Shown: positions 35,835 to 45,027, counted from the stretch's first letter. The stretch: DNA of 64,000 nt from Modestobacter versicolor (GCF_014195485.1 NZ_JACIBU010000001.1:3472001-3536000), one strand, 5' to 3'. The notes: generated from the sequence alone by a model not told the origin. Numbers and translations: made by a program.

Positions 35835-36701
35835 GTGCCCCCGATGATCGGTGTCGCGACCTGCGCGGCCGTGCCGGACCTGGACGAGGACGGCGGCCTG
35901 CTGCTGGCCGCGCTGCACGAGGCGGGCGCCCGCGCTCGGCCGGTCGTGTGGGACGACCCGGCCGTCGACTGGGCCGCCTTCGACGCCGTGCTGGTGCGCA
36001 GCACCTGGGACTACCCGCTGCGCCACGCGGAGTTCCTCCGCTGGGCCCGCGGCTGCCCCCGCACGGTGAACCCCGTCGACGTCCTGGCCTGGAACACCGA
36101 CAAGCGGTACCTCGACGACCTCGCCCGGGCCGGGGTGCCCACGGTGCCGACCGTGCTGGTGCCCCCGGGCACCGCCTGGACGGCGCCCGACGGCGACCAC
36201 GTGGTCAAGCCCACCGTCAGCGGCAGCGCCGCGGACACCGGGCGGTTCCGCGACCGCGGCGACCCGGAGGCGGCGGCGCTGGTCGCCCGGCTGCACGCCC
36301 AGGGCCGCACCGCGATGGTCCAGCCCTACCTGCCCGGCATCGAGGCCGAGGGGGAGACCAGCGTGGTCTTCCTCGGCGGCGTCCTCTCGCACGCGGTGCG
36401 CCGGGCGCCGCTGCTCACCGCCACCGGGGTCCGCGCGGCCGTCGGCGTGGCCGACGTGCTGGCGGAGCTGCGCGCGGTGCCGGTCACCGGGGCCCAGCGC
36501 GCGGTGGCCGAGGCGGCGCTGGACGCCGTGCCCGGGGGGCGCGACCGGCTCAGCTACGCCCGCGTCGACCTGGTGCCCGGCCCCGCCGGGCCGGTGCTGC
36601 TGGAGCTGGAGGCGACCGACTGCTTTCTCTTCCTCTCCGTCGCCGCCGAGCCTGCCGCGGTGGCCCGGATGGCCGCGCACGTGGTGACCGAGGTCGGCTG
36701 A
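35835..36701 (+). CDS. ATP-grasp domain protein (RimK-like)
   Basis: 288 residues. VLVRSTWDYPLRHAEFLRWA and PRTVNPVDVLAWNTDKRYL are the entry segments; DHVVKPTVSGSAADTGRF holds the ATP-binding lysine and glycine loop; AMVQPYLPGIEAEGETSVVF and VLLELEATDCFLFLSVA hold the metal-binding acidic residues. This is a common actinobacterial ATP-grasp family of unknown substrate, sometimes called glutathione-synthetase-like. It probably forms a carbon-nitrogen bond via an acyl phosphate. It follows the MerR gene by 49 bases and may be transcribed with it. Confidence 0.82.
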   Translation: MPPMIGVATCAAVPDLDEDGGLLLAALHEAGARARPVVWDDPAVDWAAFDAVLVRSTWDYPLRHAEFLRWARGCPRTVNPVDVLAWNTDKRYLDDLARAGVPTVPTVLVPPGTAWTAPDGDHVVKPTVSGSAADTGRFRDRGDPEAAALVARLHAQGRTAMVQPYLPGIEAEGETSVVFLGGVLSHAVRRAPLLTATGVRAAVGVADVLAELRAVPVTGAQRAVAEAALDAVPGGRDRLSYARVDLVPGPAGPVLLELEATDCFLFLSVAAEPAAVARMAAHVVTEVG

Positions 36702-36744
36702 GCGGCGGGGTTGCCGATCAGCTGCGCGGGGAACCGGTCGGTGC

Positions 36745-37749
36745 ATGACGCAACCTGCCCCGGCGCCCCAGCACGCGCTCGTGGAGGAGGCCCAGGGCGG
36801 CGGTGGGGGCGGGGAGTCCACCGGCACCGTGGTGGTCGCCGGCCTGGCCAACCTCGCCATCGCCGTCGCCAAGCTCGTCGGCGGCATCATCAGCCACTCC
36901 TCGGCGATGCTGTCGGAGGCGGCGCACTCGCTGGCCGACACGGTCACCGAGGTGCTGCTGTTCATCGCGCTCAAGCGCGGCAACCGGGCGGCCGACGCCC
37001 GGCACCCGTTCGGCTACGGCCGGGAGACCTACTTCTGGGCCTTCCTCGCCGCGCTGTGCACCTTCGGCGTCGGCGCGGGGTTCTCGATCTACCAGGGCGT
37101 GACGACCATCCTGGAGGGCGAGGAGCAGGGTTCGCCGACCATCTCCTACGTCATCCTGGCGGTCTCCTTCGTGCTGGAGGGCAGCTCGCTGCTCAAGGCC
37201 GTGCGGCAGGTGCGCAGCGCCGCGCGCGAGCACGGGACGACGCCGCGGCGGTACCTGCGGCACACCACCGACACCACGGTGAAGGCGGTGACCTTCGAGG
37301 ACAGCGCCGCGCTCGTCGGCCTGGTGCTCGCGGCGCTCGGCCTGTTCCTGGAGGACGTCACCGGCGACCCGGTGTGGGACGGAATCTCGGCGATCCTGAT
37401 CGGCGTCCTGCTGATCGCGGTCGCGGGCTCGCTGGCCCGGGCCAACATCTCGCTGCTCATCGGCCAGTCCGTGCCCGGCACCACCCGGCAGGACCTGCAG
37501 GACGAGCTCGCCTCGCTGGACCAGGTCAGCGGGGTGCCCTTCCTGCTGACCACGGTGATCGGCCCCGGTCAGCTGCTGGTCGCGGCCAAGGTCGACTTCG
37601 CCGACACCGCCACGGTCGCCGACATCGAGCGGGCCTCCGACGAGGCCGAGCGCCGGCTGGTCGCCCGGCACCCCGGTGTCCGCTACGTCTTCCTCGACCC
37701 GACCCCCGGCGACGGCCGGGCCCAGGTGGCCGCCCCGCCCGCGGAATGA
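36745..37749 (+). CDS. Cation diffusion facilitator (CDF) family metal exporter
   Basis: 334 residues with about six membrane segments and a Gly-rich N-terminal tail. The second-helix metal site is in SEAAHSLADTVTEVLLFIAL and the fifth-helix site in AVTFEDSAALVGLVLAALG; the latter is the ExD variant seen in ZnT9-like members rather than HxxxD, so the metal may not be zinc. RNRAADARHPFGYGRETYFW-type signature residues are present (HPFGYGRE). A cytoplasmic C-terminal domain follows. The stop overlaps the start of the FrnE-like gene (ATGA). Confidence 0.9.
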   Translation: MTQPAPAPQHALVEEAQGGGGGGESTGTVVVAGLANLAIAVAKLVGGIISHSSAMLSEAAHSLADTVTEVLLFIALKRGNRAADARHPFGYGRETYFWAFLAALCTFGVGAGFSIYQGVTTILEGEEQGSPTISYVILAVSFVLEGSSLLKAVRQVRSAAREHGTTPRRYLRHTTDTTVKAVTFEDSAALVGLVLAALGLFLEDVTGDPVWDGISAILIGVLLIAVAGSLARANISLLIGQSVPGTTRQDLQDELASLDQVSGVPFLLTTVIGPGQLLVAAKVDFADTATVADIERASDEAERRLVARHPGVRYVFLDPTPGDGRAQVAAPPAE

Positions 37750-38471
37750 GCGGCGCCCGCTCCCGGTTGGGTCGGTTCATGCAGGTCGAGGTGTGGTCCG
37801 ACGTCGTGTGCCCGTGGTGCTACGTCGGCAAGCGCAAGCTGGAGACGGCGCTCTCCCGGTTCGCGCACGCCGACGAGGTCGAGGTGGTCTGGAGGTCGTT
37901 CCAGCTCGACCCGAGCGTGCCGGAGGGGCACACCGAGCCGACCCTCCCGGCGCTGGCGGCGAAGTACGGCCGCAGCGTCGAGGAGATGGCCGGTCAGATG
38001 CGCCGGGTCGAGGAGGTCGCCGCGGCCGAGGGGCTGCAGTACGACCTCGTCCAGGGCGTCAGCGGCAACACCCTGCTGGCCCACCAGCTGATCCACCTCG
38101 CCGCCGAGCACGGGCTGGGCGGGGCGATGAAGGAGCGGCTGCTGCACGCGCACTTCGAGGAGCACCGCTCGGTGTTCGACGTCGACGCGCTGGTGCCGCT
38201 GGCCGTCGAGGTGGGGCTGGACGAGGCGGAGGTGCGGGCCGCGCTGGGCGACCGCCGGTTCCTGCCCGCCGTCCACGAGGACATCCGGACGGCCCGCGCG
38301 CTCGGCGCGACCGGCGTCCCGTTCTTCGTCGTCGACCGCACCTACGGCGCCGCCGGCGCCCAGCCGGCCGAGCAGCTGCTGCAGCTGCTCGAGCGGGCCT
38401 GGGCCGACAGCCACCCGCTGGTCACCGTCCCCGCGGCCGAGGGCTGCGAGGACGGCACCTGCTCGGTCTGA
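37746..38471 (+). CDS. DsbA family oxidoreductase, FrnE-like
   Basis: 241 residues. The active site is the thioredoxin-fold SDVVCPWCYVGKRKLE (Cys-Pro-Trp-Cys), with VPFFVVDRTYGAAGAQPAEQ as the cis-proline and substrate segment, and a helical insert between; this is the FrnE/2-hydroxychromene isomerase-like group. A further CxxxxC pair is in AEGCEDGTCSV at the very end, seen in some FrnE proteins as a redox or metal site. Cytosolic. The ATG overlapping the exporter stop was taken; an ATG 33 bases on (MQVEVW) matches the family start better and is an alternative. Confidence 0.88.
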   Translation: MSGARSRLGRFMQVEVWSDVVCPWCYVGKRKLETALSRFAHADEVEVVWRSFQLDPSVPEGHTEPTLPALAAKYGRSVEEMAGQMRRVEEVAAAEGLQYDLVQGVSGNTLLAHQLIHLAAEHGLGGAMKERLLHAHFEEHRSVFDVDALVPLAVEVGLDEAEVRAALGDRRFLPAVHEDIRTARALGATGVPFFVVDRTYGAAGAQPAEQLLQLLERAWADSHPLVTVPAAEGCEDGTCSV

Positions 38472-38473
38472 TG

Positions 38474-38530
38474 GAGGACCCCGTCCCCCTCACGCCTCGC
38501 AGGCTCGGCGCGAGCCCCGGGACGGGGCCT
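38474..38530 (+). repeat. Intergenic hairpin repeat, copy A
   Basis: Starts GAGGACCCCGTCCC and ends GGGACGGGGCC with a core CTCGCAGGCTCGGCGCGAG. The outer arms CCCCGTCCC and GGGACGGGG pair, and so does the core. It lies between convergent genes, so it may serve as a terminator. Related copies are at 41605, 47513 and 48814. Confidence 0.7.
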
Positions 38531-38532
38531 GG

Positions 38533-39495
38533 TCAGCGGACCAGGCGCCCCGCGCGCTGGAGCGCCTTCTCGGCGTCGGCGGTCAGCCGGCGGACGACGT
38601 CGGTCGCCGACTCCTCGGTGGTGACCAGCCCGACGGACTCCCCGGCGTAGACCGGCGCGTTCTCCAGGTCGCCCTCCGCGCGGGCCCGGCGCACCAGCTC
38701 GGTGGCCGCGGTGTCGCCGCGCAGCTCGTCCTCCCGGCCGTGCCAGGTCTCGGTGAACTCGTTGGCCAGCGCCCGGCCCGGCCAGCGCGCCGGCCACGGC
38801 AGGCCCTGGGCGATGTCGAAGGCGCTGGTCAGCACGGTCCGGTCGCCGCCGGCGGCCCGCACCCGCTCGCGCGCCGCCGCGGAGTTCGTGGCCTCGGGGC
38901 AGGACAGCAGCGGGGTGCCGATCCACCCGCCCGCGGCGCCGGCGACCAGCACGGCGGCCAGACCCGCCCCGGTCGCCACCCCGCCGGCCGCGAGGACCGG
39001 CCGGTCGGTCGCGGCGAGCACCTCCTGCAGCAGCGGGAGGGTCGCCCGGTGCCCGGTGTGCCCGCCGGCCTCGGTGCCCTGCGCGACGATCACGTCGGCA
39101 CCGGCTCCCAGCGCCCGGTCGAGGTCGGCCAGCGTGTTGACCGGGGTGGCCACGGCGATCCCGGCGTCGTGCAGCGGCCCGACGAACGGGGCGGGGTCGC
39201 CGAACCCGACCGAGACCAGCACCGGCTCCGCGGCGATCGCCGCGGCGAGCAGCTCGGGTCGCAGCTCCAGCGCCCAGGCCATCAGCCCGATGCCGTAGGA
39301 GACGTCCGCCTCGGCCGGCACCCGCGCCTGCTCGACCACCCACTCGGCGGGCGTCTCCGAACCGACGCCGATCATCCCGAGGCCGCCCCCGAGCGAGACC
39401 GCCCGGGCGAGCTCCCCGCCGGCCACCCCGGCCATCGGTGCTCCGAACACCGGGGTGTCGAGGTCGAACCAGCGGGTCAGCGGGGTCGTGATCAC
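38533..39495 (-). CDS. Nitronate monooxygenase family FMN protein
   Basis: 320 residues, TIM-barrel. TPVFGAPMAGVAGGELARAV opens the fold; DVIVAQGTEAGGHTGH holds the catalytic His and FMN phosphate site, and VLAAGGVATGAGLAAVLVAG and GGWIGTPLLSCPEA follow. It should oxidise nitronates such as propionate 3-nitronate using FMN and oxygen, though members of this family have varied roles. The usual class I active-site pattern is only partly visible, so the substrate is open. Convergent with the FrnE-like gene across repeat copy A. Confidence 0.88.
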   Translation of the reverse strand: MITTPLTRWFDLDTPVFGAPMAGVAGGELARAVSLGGGLGMIGVGSETPAEWVVEQARVPAEADVSYGIGLMAWALELRPELLAAAIAAEPVLVSVGFGDPAPFVGPLHDAGIAVATPVNTLADLDRALGAGADVIVAQGTEAGGHTGHRATLPLLQEVLAATDRPVLAAGGVATGAGLAAVLVAGAAGGWIGTPLLSCPEATNSAAARERVRAAGGDRTVLTSAFDIAQGLPWPARWPGRALANEFTETWHGREDELRGDTAATELVRRARAEGDLENAPVYAGESVGLVTTEESATDVVRRLTADAEKALQRAGRLVR

Positions 39496-39532
39496 GGCGC
39501 CATCGTCCTCTGGCCGCTGCCGCCCGGCGCGG

Positions 39533-40036
39533 TCAGCGGCGCGTGACGTCGGCGGTGAAGGCGCGCAGCCGCCGGTGCAGGCCCGCCACCTGCTCCTGCA
39601 CCGCCAGCGCCTGCAGCTCCTCGTCCAGGTGCTGGGCCGACGGCGGCACCGCCCGCACCTGGTGCGCGCAGTCGAGGTCGGCGCAGATGTAGGTGCCCAC
39701 CGTGTTGCCGTTGCGCCCGGCCTCGCCGGTCCGCCGGGCGGTGAACAGCGAGACCTCGGCGGCCGACCGCACGGTCTGGCACAGCAGGCACATCGCCGAG
39801 CGGCGGCTGGACATCCGCGTGTCGGCAGCCCGCAGCGCGAGGCCGACGACGGCGCCGTCGGCGTCCTCGTGCACCAGGTACCCGCGCAGCTCCGCCTTCG
39901 GGTCGCGCCAGCCGAGCACCTCCAGCGACGCCCAGTCCAGCTCGTCGAGGTCGCGCGGCGGGGTCAGCGCGGCGGCCTCGCTGCGGGAGCAGTTGACCAG
40001 TGAGCGGCGGATCGCCGCCTCGGTCAGGGCGTGCAC
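39533..40036 (-). CDS. FBP domain zinc-finger protein (EF-G-binding, FusB-like)
   Basis: 167 residues. The C-terminal treble-clef zinc finger has cysteines in SAMCLLCQTVRSA and YICADLDCAHQVR, as in the FBP family (fibronectin-binding-like, related to FusB/FusC that free elongation factor G from the ribosome). The N-terminal half is helical. In actinobacteria the family is widespread, and whether it confers fusidic acid tolerance is not known. 38 bases after the nitronate monooxygenase start, same strand. Confidence 0.85.
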   Translation of the reverse strand: MHALTEAAIRRSLVNCSRSEAAALTPPRDLDELDWASLEVLGWRDPKAELRGYLVHEDADGAVVGLALRAADTRMSSRRSAMCLLCQTVRSAAEVSLFTARRTGEAGRNGNTVGTYICADLDCAHQVRAVPPSAQHLDEELQALAVQEQVAGLHRRLRAFTADVTRR

Positions 40037-40121
40037 GACAGGCCTCCGGGGCGTCGGGACGGGTGGCCCGCAGAGGTTACGGAACGCACCCGGCCCGGCG
40101 CAGCCGGGTTCCTGGCCGGGC

Positions 40122-40364
40122 TCAGCTGGTCGCCGGGCCGCCGTGCTCGGTGCCGGCGAGCTGCCGGAGCATCTCGTGGCAGCGCTGGGCGCGGTCGCTG
40201 TCCTGCTGCATCACCTCGCGGAAGAACGAGGCGACGTCGTCCAGGCCCGCGTTCTCGGCGTCCCGGACGTACTGGCCGTAGTCGTGCCCGGCCTTGAGCG
40301 AGTGGTACTGGACCGAGATCAGGTCGAAGGTGACGTCGGCGAAGCCGGTCTCGCCGGTGGCCAT
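40122..40364 (-). CDS. Small helical protein of unknown function
   Basis: 80 residues. The ATG follows GTGGAGGAGGCACCC, a strong ribosome site. The sequence DLISVQYHSLKAGHDYGQYV followed by RDAENAGLDDVASFFREVMQ suggests two or three amphipathic helices, reminiscent of a bacterioferritin- or ferritin-like helix pair, but the usual metal ligands are not complete. I do not recognise the family firmly. Confidence 0.65.
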   Translation of the reverse strand: MATGETGFADVTFDLISVQYHSLKAGHDYGQYVRDAENAGLDDVASFFREVMQQDSDRAQRCHEMLRQLAGTEHGGPATS

Positions 40365-40441
40365 GGGTGCCTCCTCCACGGGAACGGGTGTGACCCACGC
40401 CTCATTCCCGCCTGCGGGGGCGTGAAACGGACCGGTCCGGC

Positions 40442-40678
40442 TCAGGTCCGGTCGGCCGTCGGCGCCTCGCCGACCGCGCCGGCCGCGCCCCCCGTGACGT
40501 CCCCGCCTCCGGCCTCGTCGGCCTCGGTCCGGGACGACGCCAGCTCGTCCTCGCCGGTGCTGGTCGGGTCGTCCTCGGTGGACGCGAGGTCCTCGCCCTG
40601 GCCGAGCGCGCCGGGGTCTGCCTGCAGGGTGCGCGGGTCGTTGAGCGGGTCCGGGACGTCGGGATCGGTGACGGTCAT
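40442..40678 (-). CDS. Small acidic disordered protein
   Basis: 78 residues, rich in Asp, Glu, Thr, Ala, Gly and Pro, with no hydrophobic core, so probably unstructured. ATG start with a weak ribosome site. Many high-GC actinobacteria have such short acidic genes; a function cannot be given. It is divergent from the ArsR gene, whose operator lies between. Confidence 0.5.
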   Translation of the reverse strand: MTVTDPDVPDPLNDPRTLQADPGALGQGEDLASTEDDPTSTGEDELASSRTEADEAGGGDVTGGAAGAVGEAPTADRT

Positions 40679-40717
40679 GGGTCGACCGTGCCCCGGTCGT
40701 GCGCCGTCCGAACGTGC

Positions 40718-40749
40718 GTAACTGGACGCTTACGTAAGCTGTCTGTTAC
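40718..40749. promoter_or_regulatory. Nested dyad operator before the ArsR-type gene
   Basis: A perfect palindrome GCTTACGTAAGC (40728-40739) is flanked, exactly symmetrically, by GTAAC (40718-40722) and GTTAC (40745-40749). The site ends 11 bases before the ArsR ATG. A 32-base dyad here is what an autoregulating ArsR/SmtB dimer would bind. It is conspicuously AT-rich for this genome. Confidence 0.65.
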
Positions 40750-40759
40750 ACATGACGGC

Positions 40760-41089
40760 ATGGAGGCCCTCGCGGCGCTGGCCGACCCGACCCGGCGGGA
40801 GATCGTGGCCCTGCTCGCCACCGGTGAGCAGGGCGCCGGCGAGCTGGCCGGGCACTTCGCGGTCACCCGCCCGGCGATCAGCCGGCACCTGCGGGTGCTC
40901 CGCGAGGCCGGGTTGGTGCGCGTCCGGGCCGAGGGGCAGCGCCGCGTGTACGCGCTGGACCCCCGGCCGCTGTCGGAGATCGACGCCTGGCTGACCCCCT
41001 ACCGGCGGCTGTGGGCGCAGCGGCTGGACGCGCTGGACACCGAGATCGCCCGCGGACGGCGGGCCCGAGCACAGGAGGACGGTCGATGA
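40760..41089 (+). CDS. ArsR/SmtB family transcriptional regulator
   Basis: 109 residues. The winged helix LADPTRREIVALLATGEQGA, ELAGHFAVTRPAISRHLRVL, REAGLVRVRAEGQRRVYALD is typical. There are no cysteines, so metal sensing by a thiolate site is unlikely. This is the non-metal branch that is regularly paired with AHSA1/SRPBCC genes. It is coupled to such a gene by an ATGA overlap and preceded by a nested dyad. Confidence 0.93.
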   Translation: MEALAALADPTRREIVALLATGEQGAGELAGHFAVTRPAISRHLRVLREAGLVRVRAEGQRRVYALDPRPLSEIDAWLTPYRRLWAQRLDALDTEIARGRRARAQEDGR

Positions 41090-41586
41090 CCGCACCGGAC
41101 GAGCGGCTGGGCGAGGTCACCGAGGTGGCCGACGGCGTGCGGCTGCAGTTCCGCCGCAGCTGGCCGGACCCGGTCGAGGACGTGTGGGCCGCGCTCACCG
41201 AGCCCGACCGGCTGCTCCGCTGGATCGGCAGCTACGAGGGCGAGCGCCGGGTCGGCGGCTCGGGCACCTTCACCATGACCCACGAGGAGCAGCCGGTCGG
41301 CGAGCCGATGCGGATCGTCGAGTGCGACGCCCCCCGGCGGCTGGTGGTCGAGTGGGACACCGAGGAGGGCTGGCGGGTCCAGCTGGACCTGACCGAGGAG
41401 GACGGCCGCACCGTGCTGCTGTTCACCCAGCTCTTCGCCGCGGGCACGGAGGTCACCGACTACGTGCTGGGCTGGCACTGGTACCTGGACAAGTTCGCCG
41501 CCGAGGTCTCCGGCGGCACGCCCCCGGGCCACTGGGACGCGTTCTACGCCGAGCTCGGCCCCGCCTACGGCCGGCAGCCGGGCTGA
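41086..41586 (+). CDS. SRPBCC (AHSA1-like) domain protein
   Basis: 166 residues with the START/Bet v1-like fold: RSWPDPVEDVWAALTEPDRL, LRWIGSYEGERRVGGSGTFT, ECDAPRRLVVEWDTEEGWRV and LGWHWYLDKFAAEVSGG. The deep hydrophobic pocket of the fold binds small ligands, so it may deliver or hide a ligand that also controls the ArsR regulator (inference). The ATG overlaps the ArsR stop. Confidence 0.92.
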   Translation: MTAPDERLGEVTEVADGVRLQFRRSWPDPVEDVWAALTEPDRLLRWIGSYEGERRVGGSGTFTMTHEEQPVGEPMRIVECDAPRRLVVEWDTEEGWRVQLDLTEEDGRTVLLFTQLFAAGTEVTDYVLGWHWYLDKFAAEVSGGTPPGHWDAFYAELGPAYGRQPG

Positions 41587-41604
41587 GCCCGCCGCCCGCC
41601 TCCC

Positions 41605-41660
41605 GGGCCCCGACCAGAGGCTCGCCCCGAGCCTGCGAGGGGGAGGGGGTCGGGGTCCTC
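41605..41660 (-). repeat. Intergenic hairpin repeat, copy B
   Basis: Reverse orientation copy of the repeat at 38474. In repeat orientation it has outer arms CCCCGACC and GGTCGGGG, the core CTCGCAGGCTCGGGGCGAG, and begins GAGGACCCCGACC. The arms differ from copy A but still pair. It lies between the convergent SRPBCC and OYE genes. Confidence 0.7.
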
Positions 41661-41662
41661 GT

Positions 41663-42832
41663 TCAGGCGCGGGCGGAGTCCACGGTGCGCACCGGGTCCG
41701 GGCCGGTCCACGGGCCGAGCCGGTGCAGCAGCCGGTCGCGGGCGGCCAGCCGCGGGCCGGCCTGCACCGGGTAGGTGTCGTAGGAGCCGCCGGTGAGCTC
41801 GCGGGCCGCGTGCAGGGCGAAGTTCGGGTCGTCCTGCGCCTCGCGGGCCACCGCGACCAGGTCGGCCTGGCCGGTGGCGACGACCGCCTCGGCCTGCTGC
41901 GCGTCGACGACCAGGCCGACCGCCATGGTCGGGATTCCGGCCTGCTCCCTGATCGCCGCGGCGAAGGGCACCTGGTAGCCGTAGCCGATCGGGTGCTCCC
42001 AGCCGGCGCCGATGCCGCCGCCGGAGACGTCGATCGCGTCGACGCCGAGCGCCTTCAGCTCCCGGGTGAACGCGATCGTCTCCTCCAGCGTCGTCCCGTC
42101 GCGCTGGGCGTCGACGGCGGACACCCGCACGACCAGCGGCAGCTCCGCGGGCCAGGCGGCGCGCACCGCCTCGACCACCTCGAGCGGGAAGCGCATCCGG
42201 TTCTCCAGCGACCCGCCGTAGGTGTCGGTGCGCAGGTTGGTCAGCGGGGAGAGGAACTGGTTGAGCAGGTAGCCGTGGGCGGCGTGCACCTCGACGACCC
42301 GGAAGCCCGCGGCCAGGGAGCGCCGGGCGGCGGCCACGAAGGCCTCGCGGACGCCGGCCATCTCCTCGACGGTCAGCGGGTGCGGGGCCGGCCAGCCCTC
42401 GCCCATCGGCACGCCGCTGGGGGAGACCGTCGTCCAGGGCTCGTCGCCGGGGCGGGCGTTCTCCGCGGTCACCGGGCCGTGGCCGTCCCAGGGGCGCAGC
42501 GTGCTCGCCTTGCCGCCGGCGTGGGCCAGCTGGATCGCCGGGACGCTGCCGTGCTCGGTCAGGAAGGCGGCGACCCGGGCGAGCCCGGGCACCTGCGCGT
42601 CGTCCCACAGGCCGACGTCCGCCGGGCTGATCCGGCCGTCGGCGGTGACCCCGGTGGCCTCGACCATGACCAGCCCGAAGCCGCCCAGGGCGTACCGGCC
42701 CAGGTGCACCAGGTGGTAGTCGCCGACCACCCCGTCGGTCACGGAGTACTGGCACATCGGTGCGACGACCAGGCGGTTGGGGAGGGTGACCCCACGCAGG
42801 GTCAGGGGCTGCAGCAGCTGGGGCTCGGTCAC
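41663..42832 (-). CDS. Old yellow enzyme family NADH:flavin oxidoreductase (YqjM-like)
   Basis: 389 residues. VVAPMCQYSVTDGVVGDYHL has the YqjM-type cysteine that tunes the flavin, IQLAHAGGKAS and EVHAAHGYLLNQFLSPLTNL the substrate-binding histidines, and DTYGGSLENRMRFPLEVV the arginine and glycine signature. FMN-dependent; reduces activated C=C bonds with NADPH, probably for detoxification. The GTG at 42832 gives the family N-terminus (TEPQLLQPLTLRGVTLPNR); an ATG 33 bases upstream is possible. Confidence 0.93.
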   Translation of the reverse strand: MTEPQLLQPLTLRGVTLPNRLVVAPMCQYSVTDGVVGDYHLVHLGRYALGGFGLVMVEATGVTADGRISPADVGLWDDAQVPGLARVAAFLTEHGSVPAIQLAHAGGKASTLRPWDGHGPVTAENARPGDEPWTTVSPSGVPMGEGWPAPHPLTVEEMAGVREAFVAAARRSLAAGFRVVEVHAAHGYLLNQFLSPLTNLRTDTYGGSLENRMRFPLEVVEAVRAAWPAELPLVVRVSAVDAQRDGTTLEETIAFTRELKALGVDAIDVSGGGIGAGWEHPIGYGYQVPFAAAIREQAGIPTMAVGLVVDAQQAEAVVATGQADLVAVAREAQDDPNFALHAARELTGGSYDTYPVQAGPRLAARDRLLHRLGPWTGPDPVRTVDSARA

Positions 42833-43021
42833 GCCCCGGGCAACGACCGCAGCGGCCCCCGGCATCCCCGAGGGACGTACGTCACACTGCAGGTAGACGT
42901 CCTATACGAGTAGTCTGACGCGATCCCCCCGGCCTCAACGACGCGGCCGGGGCGGGCCTTGCCAGTCAGCGCCAGTGCCGGTGTCGCACCCCGCACTGCC
43001 GCACGCAGAGGAGGAGACGCC

Positions 43022-44836
43022 GTGACTTCCGTGGCCATCCCTGGTCTCGAGAACGCCCCCACCACGCACGCCCGACTCCTCGCCTGGGTGCAGGAGATGG
43101 CCGAGCTGACCATGCCCGACCAGGTGGTCTGGGTCGACGGCACCGACGCCGAGTGGGAGCGGCTGACCACGAAGCTCGTGGACGCCGGCACCTTCACCCG
43201 GCTGGAGAAGAAGCCCAACTCCTTCCACTGCGCCTCCGACCCCAGCGACGTCGCCCGCGTCGAGGACCGCACCTTCATCTGCTCGGTCGACGAGGCCGAC
43301 GCCGGACCCACCAACAACTGGATGGACCCGGGCGAGATGAAGGCGATCATGACCGAGCTGTACCGGGGGTGCATGCGCGGCCGGACGATGTACGTCATCC
43401 CGTTCTGCATGGGCCCGGTCGAGGCCGAGAACCCGATGTTCGGCGTCGAGCTGACCGACTCCGAGTACGTCGTGGTCTCGATGCGCGTGATGGCCCGCAT
43501 CGGCAGCCAGATCCTCGAGGCGATGGGCACCGACCGGCCGTTCGTGCCGGCCATGCACTCCCTCGGCGCCCCGCTCGAGCCCGGCCAGACCGACGTCCCG
43601 TGGCCGTGCAGCGACACCAAGTACATCGTGCACTTCCCGGAGGACCGGGCCATCTGGTCCTACGGCTCGGGGTACGGCGGCAACGCCCTGCTGGGCAAGA
43701 AGTGCTACTCGCTCCGGATCGCCTCGGTGATGGCCCGCGACGAGGGCTGGCTCGCCGAGCACATGCTGATCCTCAAGCTGACCAGCCCGCAGCAGAAGAC
43801 CTACTACGTCGCCGCCGCGTTCCCCAGCGCCTGCGGCAAGACGAACCTGGCGATGCTCGAGCCGACCATCCCCGGCTGGAAGGTCGAGACCCTCGGCGAC
43901 GACATCGCCTGGATGCGCTTCGGCGAGGACGGTCGGCTCTACGCGCTCAACCCCGAGTACGGCCTGTTCGGCGTCGCGCCGGGCACCGGCTGGGACACCA
44001 ACCCCAACGCGATGCGCACCATCGACCAGGGCAACTCGGTGTTCACCAACGTCGCGCTCACCGACGACGGCGACATCTGGTGGGAGGGCATGACCGACGA
44101 GCCGCCGGCGCACCTGACCAGCTGGAAGGGCGAGGACTGGACGCCGGGCAGCGACGAGCCCTCCAGCCACCCGAACAGCCGGTTCTGCACCCCGATCACC
44201 CAGTGCCCGATCCTCGCGCCGGAGTACACCGACCCGAAGGGCGTGCCGATCTCGGCCATCCTCTTCGGCGGCCGCCGGAAGACCACGATCCCGCTGGTCA
44301 GCGAGGCGCGTGACTGGAACCACGGCGTGTTCATGGGCGCCACGCTCTCCTCGGAGACGACCGCCGCGGCCACCGGCGCGGTCGGCGTCGTCCGCCGCGA
44401 CCCGTTCGCCATGCTGCCGTTCATCGGCTACAACGCCGGTGACTACTTCAAGCACTGGGTCGAGACCGGCAAGGCGCACGACTCGACGAAGCTGCCGCGG
44501 ATCTTCTACGTGAACTGGTTCCGGCGCGACGAGGACGGCGGCTTCCTGTGGCCGGGCTTCGGCGAGAACAGCCGGGTGCTCAAGTGGGTCGTCGAGCGCC
44601 TCGAGGGCACCGCCGCCGCCGAGGAGACCCCGGTCGGGCACGTCCCGACGCCGGACTCCCTCGACGTCTCCGGTCTGGGCATGACCCGCGACCAGGTCGA
44701 GCAGGCGCTTCGCGTGGACAGGGCCGAGTGGCAGGCCGAGGTCCCGCAGATCACCGAGTGGTTCGAGAAGTTCGGCGACAAGCTGCCCAGCACCATGTGG
44801 GACGAGCTGGAGATCCTCAAGAGCCGCCTCTCCTAG
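43022..44836 (+). CDS. pckG: Phosphoenolpyruvate carboxykinase (GTP)
   Basis: 604 residues, normal length for the GTP type. The kinase-1 P-loop with the hyper-reactive cysteine is in [37 protein letters not shown] kinase-2 residues (LGDDIAWM) and the PEPCK-specific [38 protein letters not shown] and [20 protein letters not shown] are all present. It interconverts oxaloacetate and PEP with GTP in the cytosol, for gluconeogenesis or anaplerosis; pyruvate carboxylase, the partner enzyme, opens this window. GTG follows GAGGAGGAGACGCC. A long hairpin follows the gene, which ends its transcription unit. Confidence 0.96.
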   Translation: MTSVAIPGLENAPTTHARLLAWVQEMAELTMPDQVVWVDGTDAEWERLTTKLVDAGTFTRLEKKPNSFHCASDPSDVARVEDRTFICSVDEADAGPTNNWMDPGEMKAIMTELYRGCMRGRTMYVIPFCMGPVEAENPMFGVELTDSEYVVVSMRVMARIGSQILEAMGTDRPFVPAMHSLGAPLEPGQTDVPWPCSDTKYIVHFPEDRAIWSYGSGYGGNALLGKKCYSLRIASVMARDEGWLAEHMLILKLTSPQQKTYYVAAAFPSACGKTNLAMLEPTIPGWKVETLGDDIAWMRFGEDGRLYALNPEYGLFGVAPGTGWDTNPNAMRTIDQGNSVFTNVALTDDGDIWWEGMTDEPPAHLTSWKGEDWTPGSDEPSSHPNSRFCTPITQCPILAPEYTDPKGVPISAILFGGRRKTTIPLVSEARDWNHGVFMGATLSSETTAAATGAVGVVRRDPFAMLPFIGYNAGDYFKHWVETGKAHDSTKLPRIFYVNWFRRDEDGGFLWPGFGENSRVLKWVVERLEGTAAAEETPVGHVPTPDSLDVSGLGMTRDQVEQALRVDRAEWQAEVPQITEWFEKFGDKLPSTMWDELEILKSRLS

Positions 44837-44884
44837 GACTGGGTCCAGCCGGCGGCAGCGTCGCCGCCGGACCGGTCCCGATGA

Positions 44885-44928
44885 CGAGGTCCCGCCTCCC
44901 GACAGCGTGGTCGGAGGGCGGGACCTCG
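44885..44928 (+). terminator. Hairpin terminator of pckG
   Basis: Long stem: CGAGGTCCCGCCTCC (44885-44899) pairs with GGAGGGCGGGACCTCG (44913-44928) with one bulged G. It lies 49 bases after the pckG stop. No T-run. Confidence 0.75.
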
Positions 44929-45027
44929 TGCTGTCGGGGCACCTCGGGTGCTCGGCCCGCGGGTCCCAGCCCGGTCGGTTAGCGTGGCCGAGGCACCTCT
45001 CTTCCCGTGACGGAGGCCTGTCCGCCC

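Noticed and set aside
42866-43021. Riboswitch or clear promoter before pckG
   Set aside because: An AT-rich patch with TATACG and TAGTCT occurs near 42903-42916, but no -35 at proper spacing and no conserved RNA element could be supported.
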